Origin: Opitutaceae bacterium
GTDB taxonomy: Bacteria; Verrucomicrobiota; Verrucomicrobiia; Opitutales; Opitutaceae
Direction of reading: 5' to 3'
Assembly: GCA_019634615.1 (NCBI GenBank)
Contig: JAHCAZ010000003.1
Span: 1 to 64,000, forward strand
Length of the DNA: 64,000 nt
This document shows, piece after piece, positions 28,082 through 38,351 of this stretch (position 1 is the stretch's first letter; every line of letters begins with the position of its first letter). Under the pieces are notes generated by a model. That model saw only the letters and a program-made list of their open reading frames with translations. It ran no database searches and was not told the DNA's origin. The translations under genes were made by a program, and so were the position numbers.

Positions 28082-29143
28082 TCACTTGCCCACGTTGATG
28101 CCGATGCCCACCGTGGCGGGGTCCTTCACCGCGGCGCGCGCGCCCTCGTTGGCGGCAACCGTCCGCACGAACGTGCCCACGACGAGCTTCGCGTACTCGC
28201 CGAGGTCGTGCCACGCGCTTTCCGGCACCCAGACGATGTCCGACGGCTCGAGCACCACGTCGGGGGCCCGGCCGTGCCGGATGGCGGCGTAGTCTACCAC
28301 CGCGACCTGGGGGGCGGTGAGCGAGCCGCGGATGATGAGCACGCGGTCGGCCAGTGCGTCGGCCCGCAGGTCGCGGGCGTTGGCGATGGCGGAGAGCAGC
28401 GTGACCTGATCCATGAAGCCGACCGCGCGCGGCGCGTTCACCGCGCCGAGGACGTAGATCTGCTTCGAGAGGGCCGACGGCAGGAACAGGTAGTCGCCGT
28501 TGCGGAGGTAGAGGTTCTGCGTCATGTCGCCCTCGCGCAGCAGGCGGTGGAAGTCCACAGGCACGAACTTGCCGTCCCGCACGAAGAAGCTGTGCCGCAG
28601 GTCGGCGAGCTCCTCCGTCGTGCCCGAGAACCGCGAGGCGAACAGGCCGCCCGCGCGGGCGATGGCCTCGACGACGGTCGTGGGCTGCGTGAGCGGGTAG
28701 AGGCCGGGCGTGTTGACGCGGCCCATGATCCAGACCCGCTGGCTGTTCACGCGGCGGAGGATGAGGCCGACCTGCGGGGCGCGGTAGTGCGCGGCGAGCT
28801 CCTGCTGCAGCCGGTGGCGCGTCTCCTCCAGGGTCAGGCCCTCGACCTTCAGCCCGTGCAGCAGGTTGAAGTAGATCAGGCCGTCCGGCATCACCGTGCA
28901 GACCTGCCGCGTGCCGCCGACCTCGAGGATCTCGACCTCGACGCGGTCGCCGATGCCGAGCCGGAAGGGCTCGGTCGGCGGCTGGAGCCATTCGGGCGGG
29001 ATGGTCCCCGTCGTCGGCAGCACGGCGAAGCCCGTGGCCGGCGCCGCCGGCGCGCGGGCGTCGAAGCGCGGCCCCCGGCAGCCGGCCAGCAGGAGCGCGG
29101 CGGCACCCAGGCAGGCAAGGCAGTGGCAGAAGCGGGGGCGCAT
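28082..29143 (-). CDS. Outer-membrane polysaccharide export lipoprotein (Wza-like)
   Basis: A 353-residue lipoprotein with lipobox 'LLLAGC', so the mature N-terminal Cys is acylated. A Poly_export domain follows ('FRLGIGDRVEVEILEVGGTRQVCTVMPDGLIYF', about residues 62-150), then SLBB repeats ('VWIMGRVNTPGLYPL', 'IYVLGAVNAPRAVGFMDQ'). Such proteins form the outer-membrane channel for exopolysaccharide. It is the last gene of the minus-strand operon, 5 nt after the second export gene. A second SLBB protein is adjacent, so the pair may form a mixed or two-part pore. Confidence 0.92.
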   Translation of the reverse strand: MRPRFCHCLACLGAAALLLAGCRGPRFDARAPAAPATGFAVLPTTGTIPPEWLQPPTEPFRLGIGDRVEVEILEVGGTRQVCTVMPDGLIYFNLLHGLKVEGLTLEETRHRLQQELAAHYRAPQVGLILRRVNSQRVWIMGRVNTPGLYPLTQPTTVVEAIARAGGLFASRFSGTTEELADLRHSFFVRDGKFVPVDFHRLLREGDMTQNLYLRNGDYLFLPSALSKQIYVLGAVNAPRAVGFMDQVTLLSAIANARDLRADALADRVLIIRGSLTAPQVAVVDYAAIRHGRAPDVVLEPSDIVWVPESAWHDLGEYAKLVVGTFVRTVAANEGARAAVKDPATVGIGINVGK

Positions 29144-29148
29144 GGGGA

Positions 29149-30135
29149 TCACTTGGGCTGCGGCAGCACCGGCTCGTTGATGAAGGGCCCGACGAACTTG
29201 CTGGTCCAGGCCGACGTCATGCCCTGGAGGAACGTGCTGACCGCCGTGTCGAGCAGGTCCTCCGCGTAGCGCCAGGGCCGCGGCGCGATGTAGACGATGT
29301 CCTTCGGCTGCAGGGCGAAGTCGGGCTGCCGGCCGGCGACGACCGCGGCCGTGTCCACCACGAAGCGCTCCGGCTGGCCGAGCGAGCCGCGCACCACGAG
29401 CACCCGCTGCCGGAAGGCGCCCGGGGTGAAGCCGCCGCGCAGGGCGATGGCGCCCATCACGGTCATGTTGGTGGTGAAGCCGCTGATGCCCGGTTGGGCG
29501 ACCTCGCCGAGGATGTAGACCTCGTTCGTGTTGGCCGACGGGAGGTAGACGTAGTCGCCGGGCTCGAGCGGGACGTTCTGGCTGAGGTCGCCGTGCAGGA
29601 ACAGCCGCGCGAAGTCGACGGGCATCCGGCGCCCATCGCGGATGAGCATCGAGCGCGGCAGGTCGGCCAGCTCGACGGTATTCTGCTCGAACAGGCCCGT
29701 CTCGATGCCGCGGGCGCGGGCGACGGCCTCGATCAGCGTGATCGGCTGGTCCATCGGGAACGAGCCGTTGTCCACGACCCTGCCGATCATGTAGTACCGC
29801 TTGCTGCGCAACTCGACCGGGGCGATCATCACCTGCACGTGGCGGTACGAGTCGGCGAGGGCGGACTCGAGGGCGGCGCGCAGCTCGTCGATCGTGAGGC
29901 CGGCGGCTGGGATGTTGTGCGCCTGGAGGTAGTCGATGCAGCCGTCGGGCCGGACGAAGACGTCGTTGCGGTCGAGTTCGGGGCGGCCGTACAGCGAGAA
30001 ACTGAGGATGTCGCCGGGCCCCAGCGTGTAGCGGTCGCGCCACGAGGCCGCGGCGTCAGCGGCGACCGCGACGCTCGCGGCGAGGCAGAGGCAGGCGGCG
30101 GCGAGCGCGCGCCGGAATGGGCCGGGTCCCCTCAT
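29149..30135 (-). CDS. Second polysaccharide export protein (Poly_export/SLBB)
   Basis: A 328-residue exported protein with signal peptide ending near VAVA-AD and no clear lipobox, unlike its neighbour. Poly_export residues about 35-125 start 'RYTLGPGDILSFSLYGRPELDRNDVFVRPDGCIDYL'. SLBB-type segments include 'RYYMIGRVVDNGSFPM' and 'VYILGEVAQPGISGF'. The closing '...PWRYAEDLLDTAVSTFLQGM' parallels the lipoprotein's end, suggesting duplication. Its ATG overlaps the TGA of the upstream Wzz-like gene. It probably acts in the periplasmic or outer-membrane part of the export channel. Confidence 0.9.
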   Translation of the reverse strand: MRGPGPFRRALAAACLCLAASVAVAADAAASWRDRYTLGPGDILSFSLYGRPELDRNDVFVRPDGCIDYLQAHNIPAAGLTIDELRAALESALADSYRHVQVMIAPVELRSKRYYMIGRVVDNGSFPMDQPITLIEAVARARGIETGLFEQNTVELADLPRSMLIRDGRRMPVDFARLFLHGDLSQNVPLEPGDYVYLPSANTNEVYILGEVAQPGISGFTTNMTVMGAIALRGGFTPGAFRQRVLVVRGSLGQPERFVVDTAAVVAGRQPDFALQPKDIVYIAPRPWRYAEDLLDTAVSTFLQGMTSAWTSKFVGPFINEPVLPQPK

Positions 30136-32150
30136 CGGTCCTTCCAGTTGACGGCGCCGGTGACGACGAGGCCGGCGGCCGGGCCGATGGTGCCGCGCAG
30201 CAGGGAGGCCTGGTCGCGCCAGAACGCGAGCGGCGCCGACCCGGCGCAGACCACGATGAGCGGCGGGAGGCCGGCGCGGGCGAGGGTGGTGAACGGCTCG
30301 TGCAGCGCCCCCGGCAGGCGGCACCAGACCTCGCGGCCCTCGGCCGCGGCCTGGCGCAGCCGGGCGGCGGCGGCCCGGGCGTCCTCGATCGGCATGCGAG
30401 CGGCGGACAGGTTGACCAGCACCGGGCCGGCGTCCGGTGCGGGCAGGGCGGCGAACTCCGCGCGCGGCAGCCCGGCAAGGGCGGGCGGCGGCGGGGCGTC
30501 GGCCGCGGTGCAGTCTACCACCACGAGGCCGGGCAGGAGCCGGCGCGCCTCGGCGACCAGGAGCGCCCAGAACTCGTCCTCGCTGGCGGACGGCGCCGGC
30601 ACCAGCACGGCGCGGACGTGCCCGCCGGAGGGGCGCTGGCCGAGCCAGCGCAGCCAGATCCGGGCGGCGGCCTCGGCGCGGTCCGCCGGCAACGACGCCA
30701 GCAGCGGGGCGCCCCAGGCGCGGGCGGCCTCGGCCCCCGTGCGGAGGCGGAAGTCGAGGAGTTCCGCGCCCGCGGCGCCGCACAGCGCCGCGCCGGCGCC
30801 GCCGATGAGGCCGGCGAGCGCGAACGCGAGCAGCTTGACGAGCTTCGGGCGCACGTCCACCGCGTCGGGCGCGGCGGGCGAGAAGACCTGGTAGTAACCC
30901 GGCGAGCGCTCCTCGAAGAGCTGGGCCTCGCGGAGCCGGCTGAACAGCAGGCTGCGCGCGCCCTCGAGCGACTGGCGGGTCCGCGCGAGCTGGGCGAGGC
31001 CGAGCTGCTTCTCGGGGATGGCCGCGAGCCGCGTGCGGGACTCGTCGCGGAGCCGGTCGAGCTCCTGCATCTGCCGCGCGAGCGCCTCGCGCTGGTTGCG
31101 GAGCTCGACGACCTGCAGGTACAGCGTGTTGCCGAGGAAGGTGCCCGCGTACTGCGAGAGGTCGCCGTCCTTCGCGGCGGTGGCACCGGCAAGCTCCTGC
31201 TCGAGCAGGCGCACGCGCTCGAGCTTCTCCTGGACGATCGGGTTGCGGTCGGTGTAGCGGGCGCGGGCGTCCTCGAGCTCGGTCCGCGCCGCGCGGAGTT
31301 TCTCGGCCGCGGGGCTCTGGCGGGCGAGTTCGGTCTCGAGGTTCGCCAGCTTGAACCCGGCCGCGTCATGGTCGAGGCGGGCGGTCTCGTAGCGGAGGTC
31401 GAGCTCGCCGAGCGACTGCAGGTAGGCCTCGATCTGGCGGTCGGCGTCCACCAGCCCCTCGCGGCGGGAGTAGTCGAGGATGCTGGTGTTGATGCGCTTC
31501 AGCTCACGCTCGGTGCTGTCGATCTGCTGCTGGAGGTACTGCCGGATCTCGCGGCTCTCGCGCGCCTGCATCTCGCGGCTGTAATCCACGATCTCCTGCG
31601 CCCAGAGGTTGGCGAGCGCGACGGTGGCGGGGATGCTGTCGTAGCCCGAGAGCGTGAGCTGCACGTAGTCGGTGCCGCGGACGTCCTTGACCTCGACCGA
31701 GTGGCGGAGGAGTCCGAGGCCGACCGCGGGCTCGGCCTTGGCGGCGACGCGGCTGAGGACGTTGTCGGAACCCGCGAGCCCGATGAGGGTGGCGGTCGAG
31801 AGCGTGCGCGGCTTGTAGGTCTCGCCGATCTCGCCGGCGCGGAAGGAGCTCGGGACGTCGCGGCGGATCATCTGCACCGAGGCCACGTAGCGCGTGTGGG
31901 TGAAGACCGCGGCGTAGGCCGCGCCGAGCAGCAGGCCGGCGACGGCCCCGATGACCACCCAGCGGCGGCGCTGCCAGACACCGCCGAGCAGGCGGAAGGG
32001 GTCGATGGGCAGCCCGGGCGTCTCCTCCTCGGCGGCAGCGGGCGGCGCCGCGGGCGGCTCGGGGGCGGCGGCCGGGGCGGGCGGCACGGCGGGGGCGGCG
32101 GGCCGGTTCCATTCGCTGACGCGCATCGGCTTGGGCTCGGGCTGGTTCAT
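30132..32150 (-). CDS. Wzz/GumC-like chain-length and export protein with degenerate kinase domain
   Basis: A 672-residue polysaccharide co-polymerase. A proline- and alanine-rich cytoplasmic tail (1-45) precedes the first membrane span (about 65-85). Then comes a long periplasmic coiled-coil (about 180-440, 'QQQIDSTERELKRINTSILDYSRREG'), the second span (about 452-480) and a cytoplasmic Rossmann-like domain. That last domain aligns in order with bacterial tyrosine kinases but lacks Walker A: 'VRAVLVPAPSASEDEFWALLVAEA' stands where G-x-x-G-x-G-K-T belongs, and there is no tyrosine tail. It likely sets chain length without autokinase activity. It joins its neighbours by 4-nt overlaps. Confidence 0.88.
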   Translation of the reverse strand: MNQPEPKPMRVSEWNRPAAPAVPPAPAAAPEPPAAPPAAAEEETPGLPIDPFRLLGGVWQRRRWVVIGAVAGLLLGAAYAAVFTHTRYVASVQMIRRDVPSSFRAGEIGETYKPRTLSTATLIGLAGSDNVLSRVAAKAEPAVGLGLLRHSVEVKDVRGTDYVQLTLSGYDSIPATVALANLWAQEIVDYSREMQARESREIRQYLQQQIDSTERELKRINTSILDYSRREGLVDADRQIEAYLQSLGELDLRYETARLDHDAAGFKLANLETELARQSPAAEKLRAARTELEDARARYTDRNPIVQEKLERVRLLEQELAGATAAKDGDLSQYAGTFLGNTLYLQVVELRNQREALARQMQELDRLRDESRTRLAAIPEKQLGLAQLARTRQSLEGARSLLFSRLREAQLFEERSPGYYQVFSPAAPDAVDVRPKLVKLLAFALAGLIGGAGAALCGAAGAELLDFRLRTGAEAARAWGAPLLASLPADRAEAAARIWLRWLGQRPSGGHVRAVLVPAPSASEDEFWALLVAEARRLLPGLVVVDCTAADAPPPPALAGLPRAEFAALPAPDAGPVLVNLSAARMPIEDARAAAARLRQAAAEGREVWCRLPGALHEPFTTLARAGLPPLIVVCAGSAPLAFWRDQASLLRGTIGPAAGLVVTGAVNWKDR

Positions 32151-33004
32151 GGGGTGACGGCGAGGGGGCTGGGCAGGGCGCGGTGGCGCTCGAGATCGTC
32201 GAGCACCGCCTGCACGTGGGCCTCGGCCACGGCCGGGGCCAGCTCGGCGCGGGCCGTTTCCAGCGCGAGCTTCGCGATCCGGTTGATCTCGCGGGGAACG
32301 CCGCCGCTGGCGGCGGCCAGCAGCGCCTCGGCCGCGGGCGCGAACAGGCCGCCGGTCGGGTGGCCGGCCACGCGCAGCCGGTGGCGCAGGTAGGCGGGGC
32401 AGTCGGCGGCGCGCATGCCGCCGAGGTGGAAGCGCAGGCTGACCCGCTGGTCGAGGGGCGGGTGGGCGCGGACCTTCTGGCGGAGCTCGGGCTGGCCGAT
32501 GAGGATGAGGGTGAGGCGGCCGGTGCCGTCGTCGTTGAGGTTCAGCAGCCGCTTCAGGTCGGCGAGCGTGTCGGCCCGCAGGTCCTGCGCCTCGTCGAAC
32601 ACCAGGACCACGTGCCGTTGCTCGCCGTCGTGCAGGCGGGCGACCGCGGCCCGGGCCAGCTCGTAGACCTGCGCGGTGGTGCGGGCCCGTCCCGCCGCCT
32701 CGTCCAGGCCGGCGGCGCGGGCGAACTGGCGGATGTGGTCGGCGAAGCGGAAATGGGCGTTCTCGAAGAACACGACGGCGTGCCGCGCGGGGTCGAGGCC
32801 CGCCGCGAAGACGCGGCCGGTGATGGACTTGCCGCAGCCGATCTCGCCGCTGAGCAGCCCGGCGTACATCGTGCGCTCGGCCACGAGGTAGCGGAGGCGG
32901 GCGAGGGCCTCGTCGTGCTCCTGCGACTGGAAGAAAAACCGGCGATCGGTCACGAGCTCGAAGGGACGCTCGCGCAGCTGCCAGTGGTCGAGGGATGGGT
33001 TCAT
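32147..33004 (-). CDS. ExeA-like AAA ATPase associated with exosortase polysaccharide loci
   Basis: A 285-residue AAA ATPase. It has Walker A 'LSGEIGCGKSITGR', Walker B 'VVLVFDEAQDLRADTL', sensor 'LTLILIGQPELRQKVR' and the C-terminal 'GGVPREINRIAKLAL'. The N terminus 'HWQLRERPFELVTDRRFFFQSQEHDEAL' is typical of ExeA/GspA proteins and of the XrtA-associated ATPase that often accompanies the chain-length protein in PEP-CTERM loci. There is no peptidoglycan-binding domain or membrane span in this copy. It probably powers assembly of the export apparatus with the Wzz-like protein, whose gene starts in its stop codon. Confidence 0.9.
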   Translation of the reverse strand: MNPSLDHWQLRERPFELVTDRRFFFQSQEHDEALARLRYLVAERTMYAGLLSGEIGCGKSITGRVFAAGLDPARHAVVFFENAHFRFADHIRQFARAAGLDEAAGRARTTAQVYELARAAVARLHDGEQRHVVLVFDEAQDLRADTLADLKRLLNLNDDGTGRLTLILIGQPELRQKVRAHPPLDQRVSLRFHLGGMRAADCPAYLRHRLRVAGHPTGGLFAPAAEALLAAASGGVPREINRIAKLALETARAELAPAVAEAHVQAVLDDLERHRALPSPLAVTP

Positions 33005-34143
33005 GCGTGGGGCCGGCGGGCGGCGACTTGGTAGAGCGTTGTGACTTTGCGGGCGGTTTCGTTCCAGTCGAAAAGGGCCGCGCGGGCCAGGCCGCGCTCG
33101 CGCCACGCCTCGCGCGCCGCCGGCACGGCGAGCTCGGCGAGGGCGTCGGCCATGCCCGGCACGTCCTCGGGGTCCACCAGCCGCGCGGCGTCGCCCACGA
33201 CCTCGCCGAGCGAACCGCGGGTGGAGCAGATCACCGGGCAGCCGCAGGCCATGGCCTCGGCGGGCGGCAGCCCGAAGCCCTCGAAGAGGGACGGGTACAC
33301 CATGGCGGTCGCGCCGGCATACCAGAGCGGGAGGTCGGCGAGGTCCACGAAGCCCAGCGCGTGGATGCGGGCCGCGCACGGCGAGGCGGCGATGCGCGCG
33401 TGGACCTGCTCCGCGCCGTGCCAGTCGGCGCCGCCGAACAGCAGCTCGTGGCGGTCCGCGGGATGGCGCGCGGCGAACTCCTCGAACGCCGCGATGAGCC
33501 GCACGTGGTTCTTCGCCGGGTGCTCGAGGCGGGCGAGGTAGAGGAAGTAGGGCGCGGCCCGGCGGGCGCGGAAGGCCGCGACCTCCGCCGGCGCCGGCGG
33601 CCGGAAGCGCGCACGGTCGATGCCGTTCCAGACCACGTGCAGCGCGTCCCGGGGCAGGCCGAAGTGCCGCGCGACGTCGTCGGCCGTGGCGGCGCTCACC
33701 GTCATGACCGTGTCCGCGCCGCGCGCGAGGCGCGTGACCACCTGGCGGCCGTACACCATGCGGGCGAGGTCGTACTTCCCCTTCACGGCAAAGGCCGCGC
33801 AGTCGTGGATCGTGACCACCTGCGGGCAGGGGGCGCGCCAGACGATGCGGCGGTAGCTGGGGATGTGCAGCACGTCGGCGCGCACGCTCCGCAGGCGCCC
33901 GCGGAGGGCGGTCTGGTGCCAGAGCACGTTGCGCAGGGCGGGGCGCCAGCGCTCGGCGACGCCGGACCACTCGCAGCGGCCGAGCCAGCGCTCGAACAGC
34001 GGCCGGTCCCCCTCCAGGCCGACCAGGATCATCTGCACCGGCGCCTCGATGCGCGCGAGCCCGTCGAGCAGGCCGAAGACGTAGCTGGCCACGCCGGAGC
34101 GGCCGCCCTGGACGACGGAGGTGGAGAGCGCGACGCGGATCAT
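33001..34143 (-). CDS. Glycosyltransferase family 4
   Basis: GT-B transferase of 380 residues. N-terminal 'VALSTSVVQGGRSGVASYVFGLLDGL' holds the glycine-rich acceptor loop, 'FLYLARLEHPAKNHVRLIAAFEEF' opens the donor domain, and 'PSLFEGFGLPPAEAMACGCPVICSTRGSLGEVVGDAA' is the E-x7-E region. It resembles mannosyl- or rhamnosyltransferases of exopolysaccharide loci, but the sugar is not decided. Translation is coupled both upstream (start in the stop of the STAS-fused gene) and downstream. Confidence 0.92.
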   Translation of the reverse strand: MIRVALSTSVVQGGRSGVASYVFGLLDGLARIEAPVQMILVGLEGDRPLFERWLGRCEWSGVAERWRPALRNVLWHQTALRGRLRSVRADVLHIPSYRRIVWRAPCPQVVTIHDCAAFAVKGKYDLARMVYGRQVVTRLARGADTVMTVSAATADDVARHFGLPRDALHVVWNGIDRARFRPPAPAEVAAFRARRAAPYFLYLARLEHPAKNHVRLIAAFEEFAARHPADRHELLFGGADWHGAEQVHARIAASPCAARIHALGFVDLADLPLWYAGATAMVYPSLFEGFGLPPAEAMACGCPVICSTRGSLGEVVGDAARLVDPEDVPGMADALAELAVPAAREAWRERGLARAALFDWNETARKVTTLYQVAARRPHA

Positions 34144-35591
34144 GGGCCGGGATCGAGGCCGAGCAGGGAGTCGAGGCGGGCGAGCAGGATGACGTTGCGC
34201 ACGTTGGCCGGGGTCTCGCGCAGGACCAGCGAGCCGCCCGCGCGGGCGAGGGCGAGCTTGCGGGCGCGCAGGAGCAGGCCGAGGCCGGAGCTGTCGATGA
34301 ACTTCACCGCGCCGAGGTCGAGCACCAGCCGGCGGGCGTCGGTGCGCGCCTCCCACTCCCCGTCGAGCCAGCGCGCCAGCGAACCCGTGCGGCTGGCGGT
34401 CACGTCGCCCTCGAGCCGCAGCAGGAGATCGCCGGGCTCGGCGGCGGCGCCGCCGCCGCGGCGGAGCAGGCCGGCCGAAGTCCGCGCCTGCGTGATCGTC
34501 GCATGGCTGAGGATCAGGCGGTCGAGGCGCATCGCCGCGAGGAGGTGGGCGACCGCCGGGCCGGGGTTGATCAGCGCGAAGTCGCCGCCGGACTGCTTGC
34601 AGGCGCGGTAGGCGCGCAGGAGGAGGCCGAGGCCGGTGCTGTCCATGAACGTCACGCCGGCGCAGTCCACGAACACCGTGGCGACGCCGTCGGCGGGCAG
34701 CGGGGAGGCGAGGCGGGCCGCCTGGACGGCGGCCGCGTCGGCCCGGCCGGTCCATGTCACCAGCCGGAAGTCGCGGCGCAGCGGCGCCTCGTCGAGCGGG
34801 GCCGCGGGGGCGCCGGCGGACTCCTGCCGCCCCAGCACGCGCCGCTGGTGCCGCAGGGCCCGCACGAAGAAGAGCAGGTCCAGCAGGTAGCGGTTGAAGA
34901 GCCGGCGCGGCTCCTGGGCGAGCCGCACGGTCCATTCCAGGCCGCAGCGGCGCATCCACACCGGCGCGCGCCGCACCCGGCCGGCGATCATGTCGAAGGT
35001 GCCGCCGACCCCGATGGTCACCGGCACGTTCAGGCGCGGCAGGTTCATGTAGATCCACTTCTCCTGCTTCGGGCAGCCGAAGGCGACAAGGAGGATGTCG
35101 GGCCGGGCCGCGTGGATGCGCTGGAGGATGTCCTCGTGGTCGAGATCGAGCAGCTTCGCGACTGGCGGCGAGTACGCGCCGGCGATGACGAGGCCGGGGT
35201 TGGCCGCCTGCAGGCGGGCGGACGCCTCGGCGAGCGTGGCTTCATCCGCGCCCAGCAGGAAGAGCCGGTGGCCGGCCTTGGCCGCGTGGGCGGCCAGCAC
35301 GGGCATGAGGTCGGAGCCGGCGACGCGCTCGCGCAGCGGGGCGCCGAGCCAGCGGGAGGCCCAGACGAGGGGCGTCCCGTCGCACAGCACGAGGTGCGCC
35401 TCGAGGAGGATGCGCTGCAGCTCGACGTCCTGGCTGGCGAGGGCGGCGAAGTCGAGGTTGGCCGTGGCGAGGTAGCGCGGCCGGCGCGCGGCGACGAGCG
35501 CGTCGATGTGCGCGAGGGTCTCGGCCATGGTGACGTCATGGAACGGGACGCCGAGGATCACGACCGTGCGGGGTTCGGGCAGGGCTGTCAT
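34140..35591 (-). CDS. WecG/TagA/CpsF glycosyltransferase fused to two STAS domains
   Basis: A 483-residue fusion. Residues 8-250 are a complete GT26 (WecG/TagA) transferase with 'YLATANLDFA', catalytic-type 'LCDGTPLVW' (Asp71) and 'FGCPKQEKWI' (171-180). Such enzymes add an N-acetylmannosamine-type sugar to a lipid-linked acceptor; usual length is about 240-260. After a linker come STAS domain 1 (about 280-375, 'VTFMDSTGLGLLLRA', Ser318) and STAS domain 2 (about 385-480, 'VKFIDSSGLGLLLRA', Ser434). Both keep the serine that anti-sigma kinases phosphorylate in anti-anti-sigma factors. This suggests sugar transfer controlled by partner switching. Confidence 0.9.
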   Translation of the reverse strand: MTALPEPRTVVILGVPFHDVTMAETLAHIDALVAARRPRYLATANLDFAALASQDVELQRILLEAHLVLCDGTPLVWASRWLGAPLRERVAGSDLMPVLAAHAAKAGHRLFLLGADEATLAEASARLQAANPGLVIAGAYSPPVAKLLDLDHEDILQRIHAARPDILLVAFGCPKQEKWIYMNLPRLNVPVTIGVGGTFDMIAGRVRRAPVWMRRCGLEWTVRLAQEPRRLFNRYLLDLLFFVRALRHQRRVLGRQESAGAPAAPLDEAPLRRDFRLVTWTGRADAAAVQAARLASPLPADGVATVFVDCAGVTFMDSTGLGLLLRAYRACKQSGGDFALINPGPAVAHLLAAMRLDRLILSHATITQARTSAGLLRRGGGAAAEPGDLLLRLEGDVTASRTGSLARWLDGEWEARTDARRLVLDLGAVKFIDSSGLGLLLRARKLALARAGGSLVLRETPANVRNVILLARLDSLLGLDPGP

Positions 35592-36798
35592 GGCGGGGTT
35601 GGTTGGACGAGCGTTTCGTAATGGGCGGAAAGGCGCGCGCCGAGGCGCGGCCAGGTGTAGTTCGCGAGGACCTGGGCGCGGCCCGCCGCGCGCAGCCGGT
35701 CGCGAAGGGCCGCGTCGGCCAAGAGCTGCGCGAGCGCGGCGCCGAAGTCGGCGGGCGCGTCGGCGAGCCGCAGGTGCTCGCCGTCCCGCAGCTCGAGGCC
35801 CTGGGCCCCGATGGTGGTGGAGACGACCGGGCAGCCGATGCTCAGCGACTCCGTGATCTTGAGCCGGGTGCCGCCGCCGATGCGGAGCGGGACCATCTGC
35901 AGCCAGGCGCGCTGGTAATAGGGGCGCACGTCGGGGACCTCGCCGACGACGGTGACGCCGGGGATGCGGCCGAGGTCGCGCACCGCGGGCACGGGATTCT
36001 TGCCGACGATCAAGATGCGGCGGTCGGGCCGGGCGGCGCGCAGCGCGGCGTCGGCGTGTGCGAAATACCAGCCAAGGCCGTCCACGTTCGGCGTGTAGTC
36101 GAGCGCGCCGCAGAACAGCACCGTCGGCGCCGCGTCGGGCGCAGGCGGGAAGCGGTCGGTCGCGAAGTAGTCCGGGTCCACGCCGTTCGGCAGCACGAAA
36201 ATCGGCGCCGCGGCGTCCACCTCGCGGCGCAGGAACGTCTCGTCGTCGGGGCCGCAGACGACCGTGGCCCGCAGCGCGCGGGCGGCGGCGCGCTCGAGGC
36301 GGCGGAGCTTCCACAGGTTCTCGCGGCGCAGCAGGCGGTCGCGCAGGCCGAGTCGGAGGTTGGCCAGCTCCTCCTGCTGGAAAAGCAGGTCCACGCGGCT
36401 GCGGTCCATCACGCGCGGCGCCGACGCCGGCAGGGCGCGGACGTACGGCCAGAGCACGAGGTCCACGAAATGCACCAGGTCGTAGGCGCGGCCGGCGGCG
36501 AAGCCGTCGAGCGCGGCCTGCACCCCGGGCTGGCGCCAGTGCGTGACCGTCGTCGGGAGCGGCTCCAGCAGGCGGGTGGGGAACAGCCGCGGCCACGGCG
36601 GGTGGGCGAAGGGATGGAAGGCGACGCGCGCGCAGAACTCGCGGAACACCGGCAGCGCGGCCGCCGTGCCGGGCGCGTCGGCCAGGCAGAAGAGGTCCAC
36701 CTCGTGTCGCCGCGCGAGCTCCCGCGCGAGGTTGAAGACGCGATGGTATGTGCCGCGGTTCACCGGGTAGGGCACGTACGGGTAGACGAGGAGGAGCT

Positions 36799-36802
<4 letters not shown>
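35588..36802 (-). CDS. Glycosyltransferase family 4 of the PEP-CTERM/EpsH (stp1-like) type
   Basis: GT-B transferase of 404 residues. The N terminus 'LLLVYPYVPYPVNRGTYHRVFNLARELARRHEVDLFCLA' resembles the sugar transferase family (TIGR03087-like) found with exosortase loci. The donor half shows 'VLFCGALDYTPNVDGLGWYF' and 'VPLRIGGGTRLKITESLSIGCPVVSTTIGAQGLE'. Its ATG lies in the stop codon of the sigma54 activator gene, making it the first structural gene of the operon. The donor sugar is unknown. Confidence 0.9.
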
Positions 36803-38172
<1,370 letters not shown>

Positions 38173-38197
38173 TTGCAATGCAATGCATCTTATTTAC

Positions 38198-38211
38198 ATT
38201 GCAAATGCAAT
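38198..38211. promoter_or_regulatory. AT-rich palindromic operator candidate
   Basis: ATTGCA-AA-TGCAAT, a perfect 6-nt inverted repeat with a 2-nt centre, 26 nt upstream of the activator start. Related half-sites (TTTGCAATGCAATGCAT) run at 38172-38188. The surrounding 120 nt are strikingly AT-rich for this genome, as expected for the divergent control region of the operon and the PEP-CTERM gene. Confidence 0.5.
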
Positions 38212-38308
38212 TAATTTCCGGGGCATTCCAACCCTGAGAATATTGTCTTTCCAGCCAAGAAATTCGTATATAGTTATTGTTTAAGATGTAAACTTGGCCG
38301 CGAGGCTG

Positions 38309-38325
38309 TTGGCACGGTTCGTGTT
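38309..38325 (+). promoter_or_regulatory. Candidate sigma54 promoter of the PEP-CTERM gene
   Basis: TTGGCACG-GTTC-GTGTT: the -24 half is a full match to the sigma54 consensus TTGGCACG, the spacing (GG, 10 nt, G) is right, and the -12 half matches TTGCW at 3 of 5 positions. Transcription would start near 38335, which favours the ATG at 38352 over 38328. A weaker similar block begins at 38294. The adjacent gene encodes a sigma54 activator. Confidence 0.45.
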
Positions 38326-38351
38326 AAATGAAGCGCACACCTTTGAACATC

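Noticed and set aside
30117..32393. Plus-strand frame opposite the Wzz-like and ATPase genes
   Set aside because: Shadow of the minus-strand operon with no domain.
38173..38178. TTG start for the sigma54 activator
   Set aside because: It adds only two residues and has no ribosome site. The ATG at 38172 is simpler.
38328..38351. Upstream ATG for the PEP-CTERM protein
   Set aside because: It falls at the predicted sigma54 promoter and before the expected transcription start. A signal peptide is complete from the later ATG. Not excluded if another promoter is used.
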